Assembly (NCBI GenBank): GCA_964398225.1
Contig: CAYNLY010000001.1
Location: 1-64,000, forward strand
DNA length: 64,000 nt
Direction: 5' to 3'
DNA from: CAYNLY01 sp964398225
GTDB lineage: Bacteria > Pseudomonadota > Zetaproteobacteria > Mariprofundales > Mariprofundaceae
Positions 51,502 through 61,292 of this stretch are shown one piece after another. The position numbers were made by a program, and so were the translations under genes. How positions within the stretch are numbered: the first letter of the stretch is position 1; each line of letters opens with the position of its first letter. The notes below the pieces were generated by a model. The model worked only from the letters and a program-made list of their open reading frames with translations, did no database searches and had not been told where the DNA came from.

Positions 51502-52188
51502 GTGAATGAGGTTCGGGAACACGCGCTCCTGCTGCGCCGCATTCCCTACGGGGAAAGCTCGCTCGTCTGTCATTTTCTCGGCTCCGAGCGCGGACGCATT
51601 GCGCTGATGGCCCGCGGCGTCCGGCGTGCGCGCGGGCATCTGAAGGCCGCGCTCGCACCGCTGCACGATCTTGTGATTCGCTACCGCCCCGGGCGCCGGG
51701 GCATGGGCACACTGCTCGAGGCCGAACGCGGCGAACTGCTTGTTCCCGAGGCCGGGCTTCTCGAGGGAATGGAGATCGTCGCGCTTGCCGGCCGGCTGTT
51801 TCCCGAGGGCGACCCGCACGGCTACCGCGAGCTTCGCCGGGCGCTCGCGCATCTGGCCCATCGCGAGCCCGGCACCGGGCTTCTGGCCGGCGTCTGGAGC
51901 CTGCTTGCCGACGCCGGCTGGGCGGGGGAGGCCGGCCGGTGCTGGCACTGTGGCCGCTGCTCGGAGCGCATGGTCCTGAGCCGCGAGGGGCGGCTTGCCT
52001 GCGCATCCTGCGGCCGGGGGCGGCCGGTGGCGCCGGAGGGGCTCCGCCGGATCGCCGACGCGCTCGAGGACGAGGCCGTCCGCCTGGGTCCGGACGATGC
52101 GGCCTTGTGGCGCGGATGGATTGCGGACATCCTGCGCCATCATGGCATCCGCCCGACGGACGGTCTGGCCGCATCCGGCGGGTGGTGA
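51502..52188 (+). CDS. recO: DNA repair protein RecO
   Basis: A 228-residue protein with the RecO OB-fold N-terminus ([34 protein letters not shown]-like [10 protein letters not shown]) and a C-terminal zinc module (CWHCGRC ... CASCG), present in many bacteria but absent from E. coli RecO. It helps load RecA on SSB-coated gaps. The start is GTG 51502; no ATG fits. Note that this window also holds recG, rep and an SOS-like polymerase operon. Confidence 0.93.
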   Translation: MNEVREHALLLRRIPYGESSLVCHFLGSERGRIALMARGVRRARGHLKAALAPLHDLVIRYRPGRRGMGTLLEAERGELLVPEAGLLEGMEIVALAGRLFPEGDPHGYRELRRALAHLAHREPGTGLLAGVWSLLADAGWAGEAGRCWHCGRCSERMVLSREGRLACASCGRGRPVAPEGLRRIADALEDEAVRLGPDDAALWRGWIADILRHHGIRPTDGLAASGGW

Positions 52189-52210
52189 TTCGAGCCGGTC
52201 AGGAGGGGGC

Positions 52211-52933
52211 ATGCATCTGGGCGTGAACATCGATCATGTGGCGACGATCCGCGAAGCGAGGAAGGTCGAGTATCCCGATCCCGTGGCGGCGGCGAAGGAG
52301 GCGCTGGCGGGCGGCGCGGACGGCATCACCGCGCATCTTCGCGAGGACCGCCGGCACATCCAGGACGCCGACATGGAACGGCTCGCCCGGCTTGCCCGCG
52401 AGGGCGCGCTGCACCTGAACATGGAAATGGCCGCGACGAACGAAATGGTGCTGATCGCCCGCAGGCTCCGGCCTCAGGCCTGCTGCCTCGTTCCCGAGCG
52501 GCGGGAGGAGCTGACCACCGAGGGCGGGCTGGACGTGCGCGGGCATGAGGCGCGGCTTGCCTCCGTGGTCGCGAAGCTCGCCGAGGCGGGCGTGCGCGTT
52601 TCCCTGTTCATCGATCCCGAGCCGGAGCAGGTGCGCGCCGCGCACCGGATCGGCGCGCCGGTCGTCGAGCTTCATACCGGACACTATGCAAACCTCACGG
52701 CCGAGGCGCGAGCCAAAGAGCTTGCCGCGATTCGAGATGCGGCGAAACTCGCCGCCGATCTGGGGCTGGTGGTGCATGCGGGCCACGGACTGACGCTGGC
52801 CAACACGCCGCCCATCGTCGAAATCGCCGAGATCTCCGGGCTCAACATCGGGCACGCGATCGTGGCCGATGCGATCTTCAAGGGCATGCGCCGGGCGGTG
52901 GCCGATTTCAAGGCGCTGATGGAGCGGCGGTGA
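52211..52933 (+). CDS. pdxJ: Pyridoxine 5'-phosphate synthase
   Basis: A 240-residue TIM-barrel enzyme. It starts with the invariant [16 protein letters not shown], has [18 protein letters not shown], and ends with [15 protein letters not shown]. PdxJ condenses 3-amino-1-hydroxyacetone phosphate with deoxyxylulose phosphate to make PNP, in the DXP-dependent vitamin B6 route. AGGAGG (52201-52206) is four bases from the ATG. acpS overlaps its 3' end by 4 bases. Confidence 0.96.
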   Translation: MHLGVNIDHVATIREARKVEYPDPVAAAKEALAGGADGITAHLREDRRHIQDADMERLARLAREGALHLNMEMAATNEMVLIARRLRPQACCLVPERREELTTEGGLDVRGHEARLASVVAKLAEAGVRVSLFIDPEPEQVRAAHRIGAPVVELHTGHYANLTAEARAKELAAIRDAAKLAADLGLVVHAGHGLTLANTPPIVEIAEISGLNIGHAIVADAIFKGMRRAVADFKALMERR

Positions 52934-53340
52934 GCGGCCGGATCGCGGGCATCGGCGTGGACCGGATCCGGATTGCGCGCATCGAGCAAAGTCTGGAGCG
53001 CTTCGGCGGCCGCTTCGAACGGCGCGTCTTCACCGAGCGGGAACAGGAGCAGGCGCGGCGGAAGAACCCTTGCGCGCGCCGCTACGCGATGCTGTTCGCG
53101 GCCAAGGAGGCCGTGGCCAAGGCGCTGGGAACCGGCTTCCGCCAGGGCGTGGCGCCCCGGCATATCGAAACGCTGCACGAGCCTTCCGGAAAGCCCGTCG
53201 TGCGGCTGCACGAAGGCGCGGCAACGGCGGCGGCGCGCCTCGGGGTGGCGTGCGTGCATGTGTCGCTCACCGACGACGACGGCGTGGCGATGGCCTTTGC
53301 GGTGGCCGAACGTGAGGGGATCCCGGGAGGGGAGCGGTGA
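52930..53340 (+). CDS. acpS: Holo-[acyl-carrier-protein] synthase
   Basis: A 136-residue phosphopantetheinyl transferase with the two metal-binding motifs: [13 protein letters not shown] (D11) and [14 protein letters not shown] (E60). It activates acyl carrier protein by adding the 4'-phosphopantetheine arm. GTG start overlapping the pdxJ stop; it overlaps nnr by 4 bases. pdxJ-acpS-nnr is a conserved string in delta- and some other proteobacteria. Confidence 0.95.
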   Translation: MSGRIAGIGVDRIRIARIEQSLERFGGRFERRVFTEREQEQARRKNPCARRYAMLFAAKEAVAKALGTGFRQGVAPRHIETLHEPSGKPVVRLHEGAATAAARLGVACVHVSLTDDDGVAMAFAVAEREGIPGGER

Positions 53341-54851
53341 AACCCGTGCTGACCGCCGCGCAGATGCGCTGGGCCGATCGGCGGACGATCGAAGCCGGCA
53401 CGCCGGGCTTCGAGCTGATGCGCCGGGCGGGCAATGCGCTGGCCCGCCGGGCGCTGGACGTGATGCCCGAGGCGGGGCGGATCCTGGTGCTGGCCGGTGC
53501 CGGCAACAACGCCGGCGACGGCTATGCGGCGGCCGCCGAGCTTGCCCGGCGCACGCCGGTGACCGTGCTCGCGCTCCGGCCCGTCGAGTCGCTGCCGGAG
53601 GACGCGGCGCGCCATGCCGGGCTTGCGGACCGGGCGGGCGCGAAAATCCGAAGCCTTGCCGAGGGCGACCTCGAGCGACTCACGCACTGGCTGTCGCGTT
53701 CGGTGCTCGTGCTCGACTGCCTGCTCGGCACCGGCGTATCCCGGCCGGTCGCCGGCTGGTGGGCCGAGGTGATCCGGACGGTCAACGCCTCGGGCCGCGC
53801 CGTGCTCGCCTGCGACATTCCGAGCGGGATTTCGGCCGACGACGGTTCGGTGCTGGGCGAGGCGGTGTGCGCGGACTGGACGCTGCCGATGGCCGCCGAC
53901 AAATGGGGTGTCTGGCTCAACGAGGGCCTGGAGCATGCGGGCGTGGTGTTCGAGCCCGCCGGGATCGGCATCCCGGAGCAGACGCTGATCGAAGCCCAGC
54001 GCGCGGAGCCCGGCCCCTGCGCGACGGCCCATCGCATGCCGTGGGAGGCGCTCGGCGGCTGGTTTCCGCCGCCGCTGCCGCGCGCGCACAAGCGCCGGCT
54101 CGGGCATGTCTGGGTCTTTGGTGGTAGCATGGGATTTACCGGCGCGCCAAGGCTTGCCGCCGAGGGCGCGCTGGCCGCGGGGGCGGGGCTTGCCAGCATC
54201 GCCTGTCCGCGCGAGGTGTATCCGATCGTGGCCGGGGCCTGCCTTGAGGTCATGGTCCATCCGGACGATGCGACCGAGGCGCAGGGCGCGGATGCGATCG
54301 TGGCCGGACCCGGCTGGGGAGGGGGAAGGGAGAAACTGCTTGCACGCCTGCTTGCTCGGGAGCTGCCGCTCGTGCTCGATGCGGATGCGCTGAACACACT
54401 CGCGGGGGATCCGGAGCTTGCCCGGCAAGTTTCCGGTCGGGAGAGCCCGACGGTGCTCACGCCCCACCCGGGCGAGGCGGGGCGCCTGCTCGGGGAGCCG
54501 GCATCCAGCATCGACCGGAACCGGGTTCGCGCGGCCGTGGAACTGGCCGGGAGATACGGCTGCATCGTCGTGCTCAAGGGGGCGCCGACGATCGTCGCGG
54601 ACCCGGGCGGCCGGGCGCTGCTGTGCCCGTTCGGCAACGCCAACCTGGCCGTGGCTGGAACGGGCGATGTGCTGGCCGGATGCATCGCGGCCCGGCTTGC
54701 GCGGCTTCCGAACGAGGATCCCAGCCTGGTCGCGGCCTCGGCCGTCGCGCTGCATGGAAAGGCGGGGGAGGATTCGCGCTGGTATCGGGCCGGCGAGCTG
54801 CCCGCGCGGGTGGCGGAACTCCGGAAGCGGCTGGAGCGGGCCGGTCTTTGA
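53337..54851 (+). CDS. nnr: Bifunctional NAD(P)H-hydrate repair enzyme (epimerase/dehydratase)
   Basis: A 504-residue fusion. The N-terminal epimerase domain (1 to about 210) has GAGNNAGDGYAAA (54-66). The C-terminal ADP-dependent dehydratase domain has VAGPGWGG, LTPHPGEAGRLLG and the GTGDVLAGCIAA loop near residue 440. Together they repair hydrated NADH and NADPH. GTG start at 53337. It ends a run of eight tightly linked genes from lepA-lepB; a 61-base gap follows. Confidence 0.95.
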   Translation: MKPVLTAAQMRWADRRTIEAGTPGFELMRRAGNALARRALDVMPEAGRILVLAGAGNNAGDGYAAAAELARRTPVTVLALRPVESLPEDAARHAGLADRAGAKIRSLAEGDLERLTHWLSRSVLVLDCLLGTGVSRPVAGWWAEVIRTVNASGRAVLACDIPSGISADDGSVLGEAVCADWTLPMAADKWGVWLNEGLEHAGVVFEPAGIGIPEQTLIEAQRAEPGPCATAHRMPWEALGGWFPPPLPRAHKRRLGHVWVFGGSMGFTGAPRLAAEGALAAGAGLASIACPREVYPIVAGACLEVMVHPDDATEAQGADAIVAGPGWGGGREKLLARLLARELPLVLDADALNTLAGDPELARQVSGRESPTVLTPHPGEAGRLLGEPASSIDRNRVRAAVELAGRYGCIVVLKGAPTIVADPGGRALLCPFGNANLAVAGTGDVLAGCIAARLARLPNEDPSLVAASAVALHGKAGEDSRWYRAGELPARVAELRKRLERAGL

Positions 54852-54912
54852 AGTTTCGGGCTTTTTCTAGGAGCATCCGCGCCTCGATGCGATACCGGAC
54901 GGAGGCGGGATC

Positions 54913-56436
54913 ATGAAGAAGGCGGCGTGGATGCTGGGTCTGGGACTCGTGCTTCTGCTTGCGGCCAGCCAGGCCCAGGCCTACGAGATTGCCCAGAACG
55001 TCGACGATTTCTTCGGTCGCTTGAACGGCTGGCTTGCGAGCATCCTGTTCCACGACGTGATGCCGGGCGAAGCCAAGATGCCGTTCATTGTTGGCTGGCT
55101 TGTTGTCGGCGCGATCTATCTCACCTTCCGGTTTGGCTTCATCAATCTGCGGATGTTCCGCCATGCCTTCGACATCCTGCGCGGCAAGTATCAGTCGCCC
55201 GAGGCCAAGGGCGAGGTGACCCCGTTTCAGGCGCTGTCGGCGGCGCTTTCGGCCACGGTGGGGCTGGGCAACATCGCCGGCGTGGCGATTGCGGTCAGCG
55301 TCGGCGGGCCCGGGGCGACGTTCTGGATGATTGTCGCCGGCTTCTTCGGCATGACCTCGAAGTTCACCGAGGTGACGCTGGCCCAGACCTACCGCGAGTT
55401 CCGGCCGGACGGGCATGTGCTGGGCGGAGCGATGGAATACCTGTCCCGGGGCTTCGCGGAGTTCGGCTGGGCGAGGCTCGGCAAGGCGCTCGCCGTGCTG
55501 TTCGCCTTTTGCTGCATGTTTGCCTCGATGGGCGGGGGCAACGCGTTTCAGGTCTCGCAGGCGCTGGGCGCGGTGCAGAACGTGCTGCCGTTCTTCAAGG
55601 AATATCCCTGGGTGTTCGGCGTGTTCATGGCCGGTGCGGTCGCGCTCGTGATCATCGGCGGCATCCGCTCGATCGCGCGCGCGGCCGAGGCGATCGTGCC
55701 GACGATGGTGTTCATCTACCTTTCCGCCTGCCTGTACATCATCCTTTCGCATGCGGACCAGCTTCCCGCCGCGCTGGCCAGCATCGTGACCGAGGCCTTT
55801 CATCCCACCGCGGTCGCGGGCGGCATGATCGGCGTGCTCGTCGTCGGCTTCCAGCGCGCGGCGTTCTCGAGCGAGGCGGGCATCGGCTCGGCCGCGATCG
55901 CGCATTCGGCGGCGAGCGTCAAGTATCCGATCCGGCAGGGGTTCGTGGCCCTGTACGAGCCGTTCATCGACACCGTCGTGATCTGCACGATGACCGCGCT
56001 GGTCATCATCATCACCGGCGTCTGGAACGATCCGGCGAATGCGGAGCTCGTGCAGCAGAGCAAGGGTGCCGCGCTGACCGCGGTCGCGTTCGGCTCGGTG
56101 CTGAGCTGGTTTCCGGTCGTGCTGTCGATCTCGGTCGTGCTGTTCGCCTATTCGACGATGATTTCCTGGAGCTACTACGGCGAGCGCTGCTGGACCTACA
56201 TGTTCGGCGAACGCTATTCGATGGTGTACCGGATCCTGTTCGTGATGGTCGTCGTGCTCGCAAGCCTCGTGAGCGCGGGCAACATCCTCGATTTCTCCGA
56301 TCTGCTGCTGCTTTCGATGGCGTTCCCGAACTTCCTCGGGCTGTACCTGCTGCAGGGCAAAGTGGCCAGCCAGCTCAAGGAGTATCTTGCGAAGCTCAAG
56401 AGCGGCGAGCTCGACCGCGAAGTCGGCAGGGCCTGA
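54913..56436 (+). CDS. Sodium:alanine symporter family (AGCS) transporter
   Basis: A 507-residue membrane protein with about eleven helices. It has the family signature GLGNIAGVAIAVSVGGPGATFWM and further RAAFSSEAGIGSAAIAHSAA. The N-terminus (MKKAAWMLGLGLVLLLAASQAQA) looks like a cleavable signal peptide, common in this family. It imports alanine or glycine with sodium. GGAGGCGGG precedes the ATG. It starts the group with ferredoxin and gmk, six bases before the ferredoxin gene. Confidence 0.92.
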   Translation: MKKAAWMLGLGLVLLLAASQAQAYEIAQNVDDFFGRLNGWLASILFHDVMPGEAKMPFIVGWLVVGAIYLTFRFGFINLRMFRHAFDILRGKYQSPEAKGEVTPFQALSAALSATVGLGNIAGVAIAVSVGGPGATFWMIVAGFFGMTSKFTEVTLAQTYREFRPDGHVLGGAMEYLSRGFAEFGWARLGKALAVLFAFCCMFASMGGGNAFQVSQALGAVQNVLPFFKEYPWVFGVFMAGAVALVIIGGIRSIARAAEAIVPTMVFIYLSACLYIILSHADQLPAALASIVTEAFHPTAVAGGMIGVLVVGFQRAAFSSEAGIGSAAIAHSAASVKYPIRQGFVALYEPFIDTVVICTMTALVIIITGVWNDPANAELVQQSKGAALTAVAFGSVLSWFPVVLSISVVLFAYSTMISWSYYGERCWTYMFGERYSMVYRILFVMVVVLASLVSAGNILDFSDLLLLSMAFPNFLGLYLLQGKVASQLKEYLAKLKSGELDREVGRA

Positions 56437-57257
<821 letters not shown>

Positions 57258-57320
57258 GCGCTTGCTTTTTCCCGCCCGCAGGCAAGGATTCGCCAGATCC
57301 GCGAACGGAGGTGTTCACGC

Positions 57321-57593
57321 ATGGCTCGCGTAACCGTTGAAGATTGCACCCAGTATTTCCCGAACCGCTTCGAGCTTGTGCTCGCGGCCTCCCGGCGCGC
57401 GCGCCAGCTGCTGCGCGGGATGCCCAAGCTTCTCGACGACGGCGAGCAGCACAAGCCGACCGTTCAGGCGCTGAAGGAGATCGGCGAAGGTCTGGTCAGC
57501 TGGGACACGATCTTCGAACTCGAGCGCCGCGAGCAGGAACGCCTGGCCGCGATGGCCGCGGAGGATGACTCCGAGGAGGACGCCGGCGTCTGA
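57321..57593 (+). CDS. rpoZ: RNA polymerase omega subunit
   Basis: A 90-residue protein with the omega signature MARVTVEDCTQYFPNRFELVLAASRRARQL and an acidic C-terminal tail (EDDSEEDAG). Omega helps fold beta' and is part of a (p)ppGpp-binding site in proteobacteria. AACGGAGGTG precedes the ATG. The spoT start follows 39 bases later. Confidence 0.95.
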   Translation: MARVTVEDCTQYFPNRFELVLAASRRARQLLRGMPKLLDDGEQHKPTVQALKEIGEGLVSWDTIFELERREQERLAAMAAEDDSEEDAGV

Positions 57594-57632
57594 GGGCTCG
57601 CCTGAGATGGCCGCTTCTGCCATCCTTGCAGC

Positions 57633-59807
57633 GTGAGCCGCATCCATGAAATCACCGACAAGGTCCGTCGCCACAACCCGAAGGCCGATCTGGACCTGAT
57701 CAACCGGGCCTATGTGTTCGCCGCCAACGCCCATGCGGGACAGACGCGGCGATCCGGAGATCCCTACATCACCCATCCGCTCGCGGTGGCGGACATCCTG
57801 GCCAGCCTCGGCATGGACGAAACGACCGTCGTCACCGGGCTGCTGCATGACACGGTCGAGGACACCCCGGCCACGCTCGACGAGGTGGCCGGCAGGTTCG
57901 GCGAGGAGATCGCCCGCCTCGTCGACGGGGTGACGAAGGTCGGCCAGATCCGGTTCCGATCGTCCGCGCACAAGCAGGCGGAGAACTTCCGCAAGATGAT
58001 TCTCGCCACGGCGAAGGATCTTCGGGTTCTGATCGTCAAGCTTGCCGACCGGCTGCACAACATGCGGACGCTGGGCTTCATGCCGGAGGAGAAGCGGCGG
58101 GGGATCTCCGAGGAAACGATGCAGATCTACGCGCCGCTGGCGCATCGCCTGGGCATCCACTGGATCAAGCAGGAGATGGAGGATCTGGCGTTTTCCCATC
58201 TGGAGCCGGAGGCATACCGCGAGCTGGTGGCCCGGCTTGGCGAGCGTCTGGATTCGCTGAACCAGACCCGGGAGCGTCTGGAGCAGGTGATCCAGCAGGC
58301 GCTCGAGCGCAAGGGGCTCAAGGCGCGAGTCCAGGGCCGGATGAAGCATCTGTACAGCATCCACGACAAGATGCAGCGCAAGCACGTGGACTTCGACGAA
58401 ATCTACGATCTCGTCGCGTTCCGCGTGATCGTCGACGACATGCCGACCTGCTACCAGGCGCTGGGCATCATCCACAGCCTCTACCGTCCGATTCCCGGCC
58501 GCTTCAAGGACTACATCGCCCTGCCCAAGCCGAACGGCTACCAGTCGCTGCACACCGCGGTGATCGGACCGGAGAACTACCGGATCGAGGTTCAGATCCG
58601 GACCGAGGCGATGCACGCCTATGCCGAGGACGGCATCGCCGCGCACTGGATCTACAAGGGCAAGGGGCTTAGCGAAAAGGAAAAGGAAAGCTTCCGCTGG
58701 CTCCGGCAGTTGACCGATCTTCTGCATGCAGCCGACAACCCGGACGAGTTCCTCGAGAACATGCGTCTGGACCTGTTCGTGAACGAGGTCTACGTCTTCA
58801 GCCGCGACGGAGACATCTTCGCGCTGCCGCGCGGGGCGCGGCCGCTGGACTTCGCCTATGCGATCCACACCGACGTCGGCCATCACTGCATCGGCGTGCG
58901 GATCAACGGCGAAATGGCCGATTTTTCCACCCGGCTCAGGAACGGCGATCAGATCGAGATTCTGACCAGCCCCGATCAGACGCCGAGCCGGCAGTGGCTT
59001 CAGTACGTGCGGACGCCGCGCGCCCGTCAGGCGATCCGCCAGTGGTTCCGCAGGCAGGAGCGGGAAACGAGCATTCGGCTGGGCGATCAGGTGTTGCGCG
59101 ATGCGCTCGGGCGAAGGGAGCCGCCGCAGTCGCTGATCCGGCGCTTCGGCTGCGAAAACGCCGATCAGCTGCGCGAACGCATCGGCCGGGGGGAGATCCC
59201 CGTGCACGACCTGCTCGAGGCGATCGACCGCGACCAGACCCGGCCGCTGCGCATCCGCGGGCTTGCCCGCACGCTGATGACGGCGGCGGACTGCTGCCAC
59301 CCGATCCCCGGGGATCCGGTGCTCGGCCAGTTCATCAGCGGCCAGGGGATGCTGCTGCATCATCGCAAGTGTCCGGTCGTGGCCGAGAGCAGGGATGGAG
59401 ACTGGCTCGAGGTGAACTGGGAGCCCCAGCCCGGGCAGATGTTCCGCACCGGGATCGAGGTCCTGGCCAAAAACGAGCGGGGGATGCTTGCGCGGATCAC
59501 GACCGCGATTGCCGAATCCGGATCGAGCATTGAGGATTTGCGCCTCCGGCAGCGCGGGGGGGCCATGTCCGAGCTTCTGTTCCTCGTCGAGGTCGAGGAC
59601 CGGGTGCATCTGGCCCGGGTGCTGCGCGCGATCCGCTCGGTCGAGGGGGTGGCGCGGGTGGGCAGGCGCAACCGCGAGGGTCTGGGGCTCCGGCGCGCCG
59701 GCCGCTCGATCGCCGATGCGCTGCGCGAACTGTTCGGCCGCGGGCGCAGAAGCGGCGGCGAGCGCAGCCATGCCGGGGATGAAGCCGTTTCAGGAGGGAA
59801 GGAATGA
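57633..59807 (+). CDS. spoT: Bifunctional (p)ppGpp synthetase/hydrolase
   Basis: A 724-residue RelA/SpoT homologue. The hydrolase HD motif is intact (H72 D73 ... E76 D77 in LLHDTVEDT), as is the synthetase region with RFKDYIALPKPNGYQSLHT (from 290) and VQIRTEAMHAYAEDG. TGS (VYVFSRDGDIFALPRG) and C-terminal ACT domains follow. It should both make and break (p)ppGpp. GTG start at 57633. It overlaps ridA by 4 bases. Confidence 0.95.
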   Translation: MSRIHEITDKVRRHNPKADLDLINRAYVFAANAHAGQTRRSGDPYITHPLAVADILASLGMDETTVVTGLLHDTVEDTPATLDEVAGRFGEEIARLVDGVTKVGQIRFRSSAHKQAENFRKMILATAKDLRVLIVKLADRLHNMRTLGFMPEEKRRGISEETMQIYAPLAHRLGIHWIKQEMEDLAFSHLEPEAYRELVARLGERLDSLNQTRERLEQVIQQALERKGLKARVQGRMKHLYSIHDKMQRKHVDFDEIYDLVAFRVIVDDMPTCYQALGIIHSLYRPIPGRFKDYIALPKPNGYQSLHTAVIGPENYRIEVQIRTEAMHAYAEDGIAAHWIYKGKGLSEKEKESFRWLRQLTDLLHAADNPDEFLENMRLDLFVNEVYVFSRDGDIFALPRGARPLDFAYAIHTDVGHHCIGVRINGEMADFSTRLRNGDQIEILTSPDQTPSRQWLQYVRTPRARQAIRQWFRRQERETSIRLGDQVLRDALGRREPPQSLIRRFGCENADQLRERIGRGEIPVHDLLEAIDRDQTRPLRIRGLARTLMTAADCCHPIPGDPVLGQFISGQGMLLHHRKCPVVAESRDGDWLEVNWEPQPGQMFRTGIEVLAKNERGMLARITTAIAESGSSIEDLRLRQRGGAMSELLFLVEVEDRVHLARVLRAIRSVEGVARVGRRNREGLGLRRAGRSIADALRELFGRGRRSGGERSHAGDEAVSGGKE

Positions 59808-60190
59808 GCAGGCTGGAAATCGTGAACACCGACCGTGCCCCGAAGGCGGTCGGACCGTACAGCCAGGGCATCGTCGTGGACGGCTGGCTGTATGCCTCGG
59901 GTCAGATCGGGCTGGATCCGGAGCGGGGAAGCCTCGTCGGTCCCGACACCGAGTCCCAGACCCGGCAGGTGCTGGCCAACCTCGGTGCGGTGCTCGAGGC
60001 GGCGGGTGCCCGGAAGTCGGACATCGTCAAGGTGACGATCTTTCTCGTGGACATGGACGACTTTCCCGCCGTCAACGCGCTGTATGCCGACTGGCTGGGC
60101 GAGCATCGTCCGGCCCGGGCGACGGTTGCGGTGGCCCGGCTTCCGCTTGGTGCGCGCGTGGAGATGGACCTCGTGGCCCGCATGGGCTGA
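59804..60190 (+). CDS. ridA: RidA-family enamine/imine deaminase
   Basis: A 128-residue YjgF/YER057c/UK114 protein with GPYSQGIVVDGWLYASGQIG, the KVTIFLVDMDDF strand-helix and the substrate arginine region HRPARATVAVARLPLGARVEMD. RidA hydrolyses 2-aminoacrylate and related enamines made by PLP enzymes such as IlvA, which is also encoded in this window. It overlaps spoT by 4 bases and ends the operon before a bidirectional terminator. Confidence 0.95.
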   Translation: MSRLEIVNTDRAPKAVGPYSQGIVVDGWLYASGQIGLDPERGSLVGPDTESQTRQVLANLGAVLEAAGARKSDIVKVTIFLVDMDDFPAVNALYADWLGEHRPARATVAVARLPLGARVEMDLVARMG

Positions 60191-60213
60191 CGCGCGGGTA
60201 TTCCGGCACGAAA

Positions 60214-60236
60214 AAAGGCGCCCACAGGGCGCCTTT
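60214..60236. terminator. Bidirectional intrinsic terminator between ridA and rpmB
   Basis: AAAGGCGCCC, loop ACA, GGGCGCCTTT with a T-rich run on the plus strand (TTTGTTGTTT) and an A run upstream that serves as the T run for the minus strand. It lies between convergent ridA and rpmB and can end both transcripts. It is the only classical hairpin plus U-tract terminator I see in the window. Confidence 0.85.
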
Positions 60237-60260
60237 GTTGTTTGTGTTCGCTGATGCGGA

Positions 60261-60452
60261 TCAGGCGGCCTTCTGCACCCGGCCGGAGCGCAGGCAGCTC
60301 GTGCACACCCGGATGCGCCGCGCCTGCCCGTTCACGAGCGCCCGCACCGTCTTGAGGTTCGGCAGGAAACGCCGCCGGGTCACATTGTGGGCATGACTGA
60401 TGTTGTTCCCGCTCATCGGACCCTTTCCGCAAACTTCGCAACGCTTGGCCAT
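60261..60452 (-). CDS. rpmB: 50S ribosomal protein L28, zinc-binding (C+) form
   Basis: A 63-residue L28. The N-terminal CEVCGKGP and C-terminal CTSCLRSG cysteine pairs form the four-cysteine zinc site of the C+ type, and [21 protein letters not shown] is the rRNA-binding core. Gammaproteobacterial L28 is usually a 78-residue form without the cysteines. No rpmG (L33) gene follows; the next gene on this side is convergent ridA. Confidence 0.95.
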   Translation of the reverse strand: MAKRCEVCGKGPMSGNNISHAHNVTRRRFLPNLKTVRALVNGQARRIRVCTSCLRSGRVQKAA

Positions 60453-60479
60453 GACTGCTACCTCCGTCTGAGGCGGCGC

Positions 60480-60508
60480 ACTTTAGGCAAAACGGCTCCG
60501 CTTCACAA
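60480..60508 (-). promoter_or_regulatory. Predicted promoter of rpmB
   Basis: On the minus strand TTGTGA (60508-60503), 17-base spacer, TAAAGT (60485-60480). The leader would be about 20 bases with an ACGGAGG ribosome site. Confidence 0.5.
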
Positions 60509-60557
60509 GCAAAATCTTGACATCCCCTCCGGATCACGCCGCCGGATTTCACGGGTT

Positions 60558-60574
60558 TGGCACGGTTTCTGCTT
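60558..60574 (+). promoter_or_regulatory. Predicted sigma-54 promoter of the type IV pilin gene
   Basis: TGGCACGGTTTCTGCTT: GG at 60559-60560 and GC at 60571-60572 are separated by ten bases, the invariant -24/-12 geometry, and the sequence matches TGGCACG-N4-TTGCW except for one base. The start codon at 60623 leaves a 38-base leader. No activator binding site was identified. Confidence 0.75.
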
Positions 60575-60622
60575 GCCTTCCTGCAAGACCGGCAATGGAG
60601 CCGTGACCAAGGAGCAAGGAAC

Positions 60623-61216
60623 ATGAACGAACAGGTGGATTGCTACACCAGCAAGGAGGAGCAGGCCCGCCGCCAGCGGGGCTTTACGCTGATCGAACTC
60701 GTGATCGTGATCGCGATCATCGGCATTCTGGCCGCGTTTATCGCGCCGCGCGGCGGCGAAGTCTTCAAGGATGCGCAGATTGCCTCGGTCTCGGAGGCGG
60801 TTCATTCCCTGAAGACAGCCGTGGCACAGTACGTGGTGAAGAACAAGCAGCTGCCTCCGGCAACCAATCCCGAGGCTGCACTGATTCAGCAGAAATACCT
60901 CGATGGCGCCGCCACCTCGACCGTGGCCGTCGGAACAAGTGCAACGCTTGTCGAAACGGCGGGCGGTGGCACGCCGCCGGCTGCTGGCGCATTTGATCTC
61001 GATGGTGATGGAACCGTTGATACGAAGGCGACCGAACAGGTCATCGAACTTCAGATTGCCGGTGTGCCGGGAACGGATGCCTATGCCATCAGCCAGAGTC
61101 TCGATGGAACTCTGACGGCTGCGAGCACGACGGTTGCGGATACGAAGGGGCGCGTGACCTATGCAGCCCCGACAGGGGGGACCACGACCGTCCATGTCTA
61201 CGTCGACAGCCTGTAA
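60623..61216 (+). CDS. Type IV prepilin / pseudopilin
   Basis: A 197-residue prepilin. The prepilin peptidase site is G20/F21 (RGFTLIELVIVI), with E25 as the glutamate at mature position 5 and a hydrophobic N-terminal helix. The leader is long (20 residues) and charged. The C-terminal part is Thr/Ala/Gly-rich with DLDGDGTVD, a calcium-binding-like loop as in some MSHA-type and type II secretion pilins. A sigma-54 promoter precedes it, and the assembly ATPase and platform protein follow. AAGGAGCAAGG lies before the ATG. Confidence 0.92.
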   Translation: MNEQVDCYTSKEEQARRQRGFTLIELVIVIAIIGILAAFIAPRGGEVFKDAQIASVSEAVHSLKTAVAQYVVKNKQLPPATNPEAALIQQKYLDGAATSTVAVGTSATLVETAGGGTPPAAGAFDLDGDGTVDTKATEQVIELQIAGVPGTDAYAISQSLDGTLTAASTTVADTKGRVTYAAPTGGTTTVHVYVDSL

Positions 61217-61225
61217 TCCTTAGCC

Positions 61226-61251
61226 CGGCGCCCGCCATCGCGCGGGCGCCG
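61226..61251 (+). terminator. Strong GC hairpin after the pilin gene, no T run
   Basis: CGGCGCCCGC, loop CATCGC, GCGGGCGCCG: a 10-base-pair perfect stem ten bases after the pilin stop, followed by ACCCCTT. It is analogous to the hairpin after fliC and may let pilin mRNA accumulate above the ATPase message. Confidence 0.6.
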
Positions 61252-61292
61252 ACCCCTTCCAAGCAACTGGACGCCGGAAAGCGAGGAACGTG

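Noticed and set aside
60517..60522. TTGACA upstream of the pilin gene as a sigma-70 -35 box
   Set aside because: No acceptable -10 hexamer lies 16-18 bases downstream. The sigma-54 element nearby explains the promoter better.
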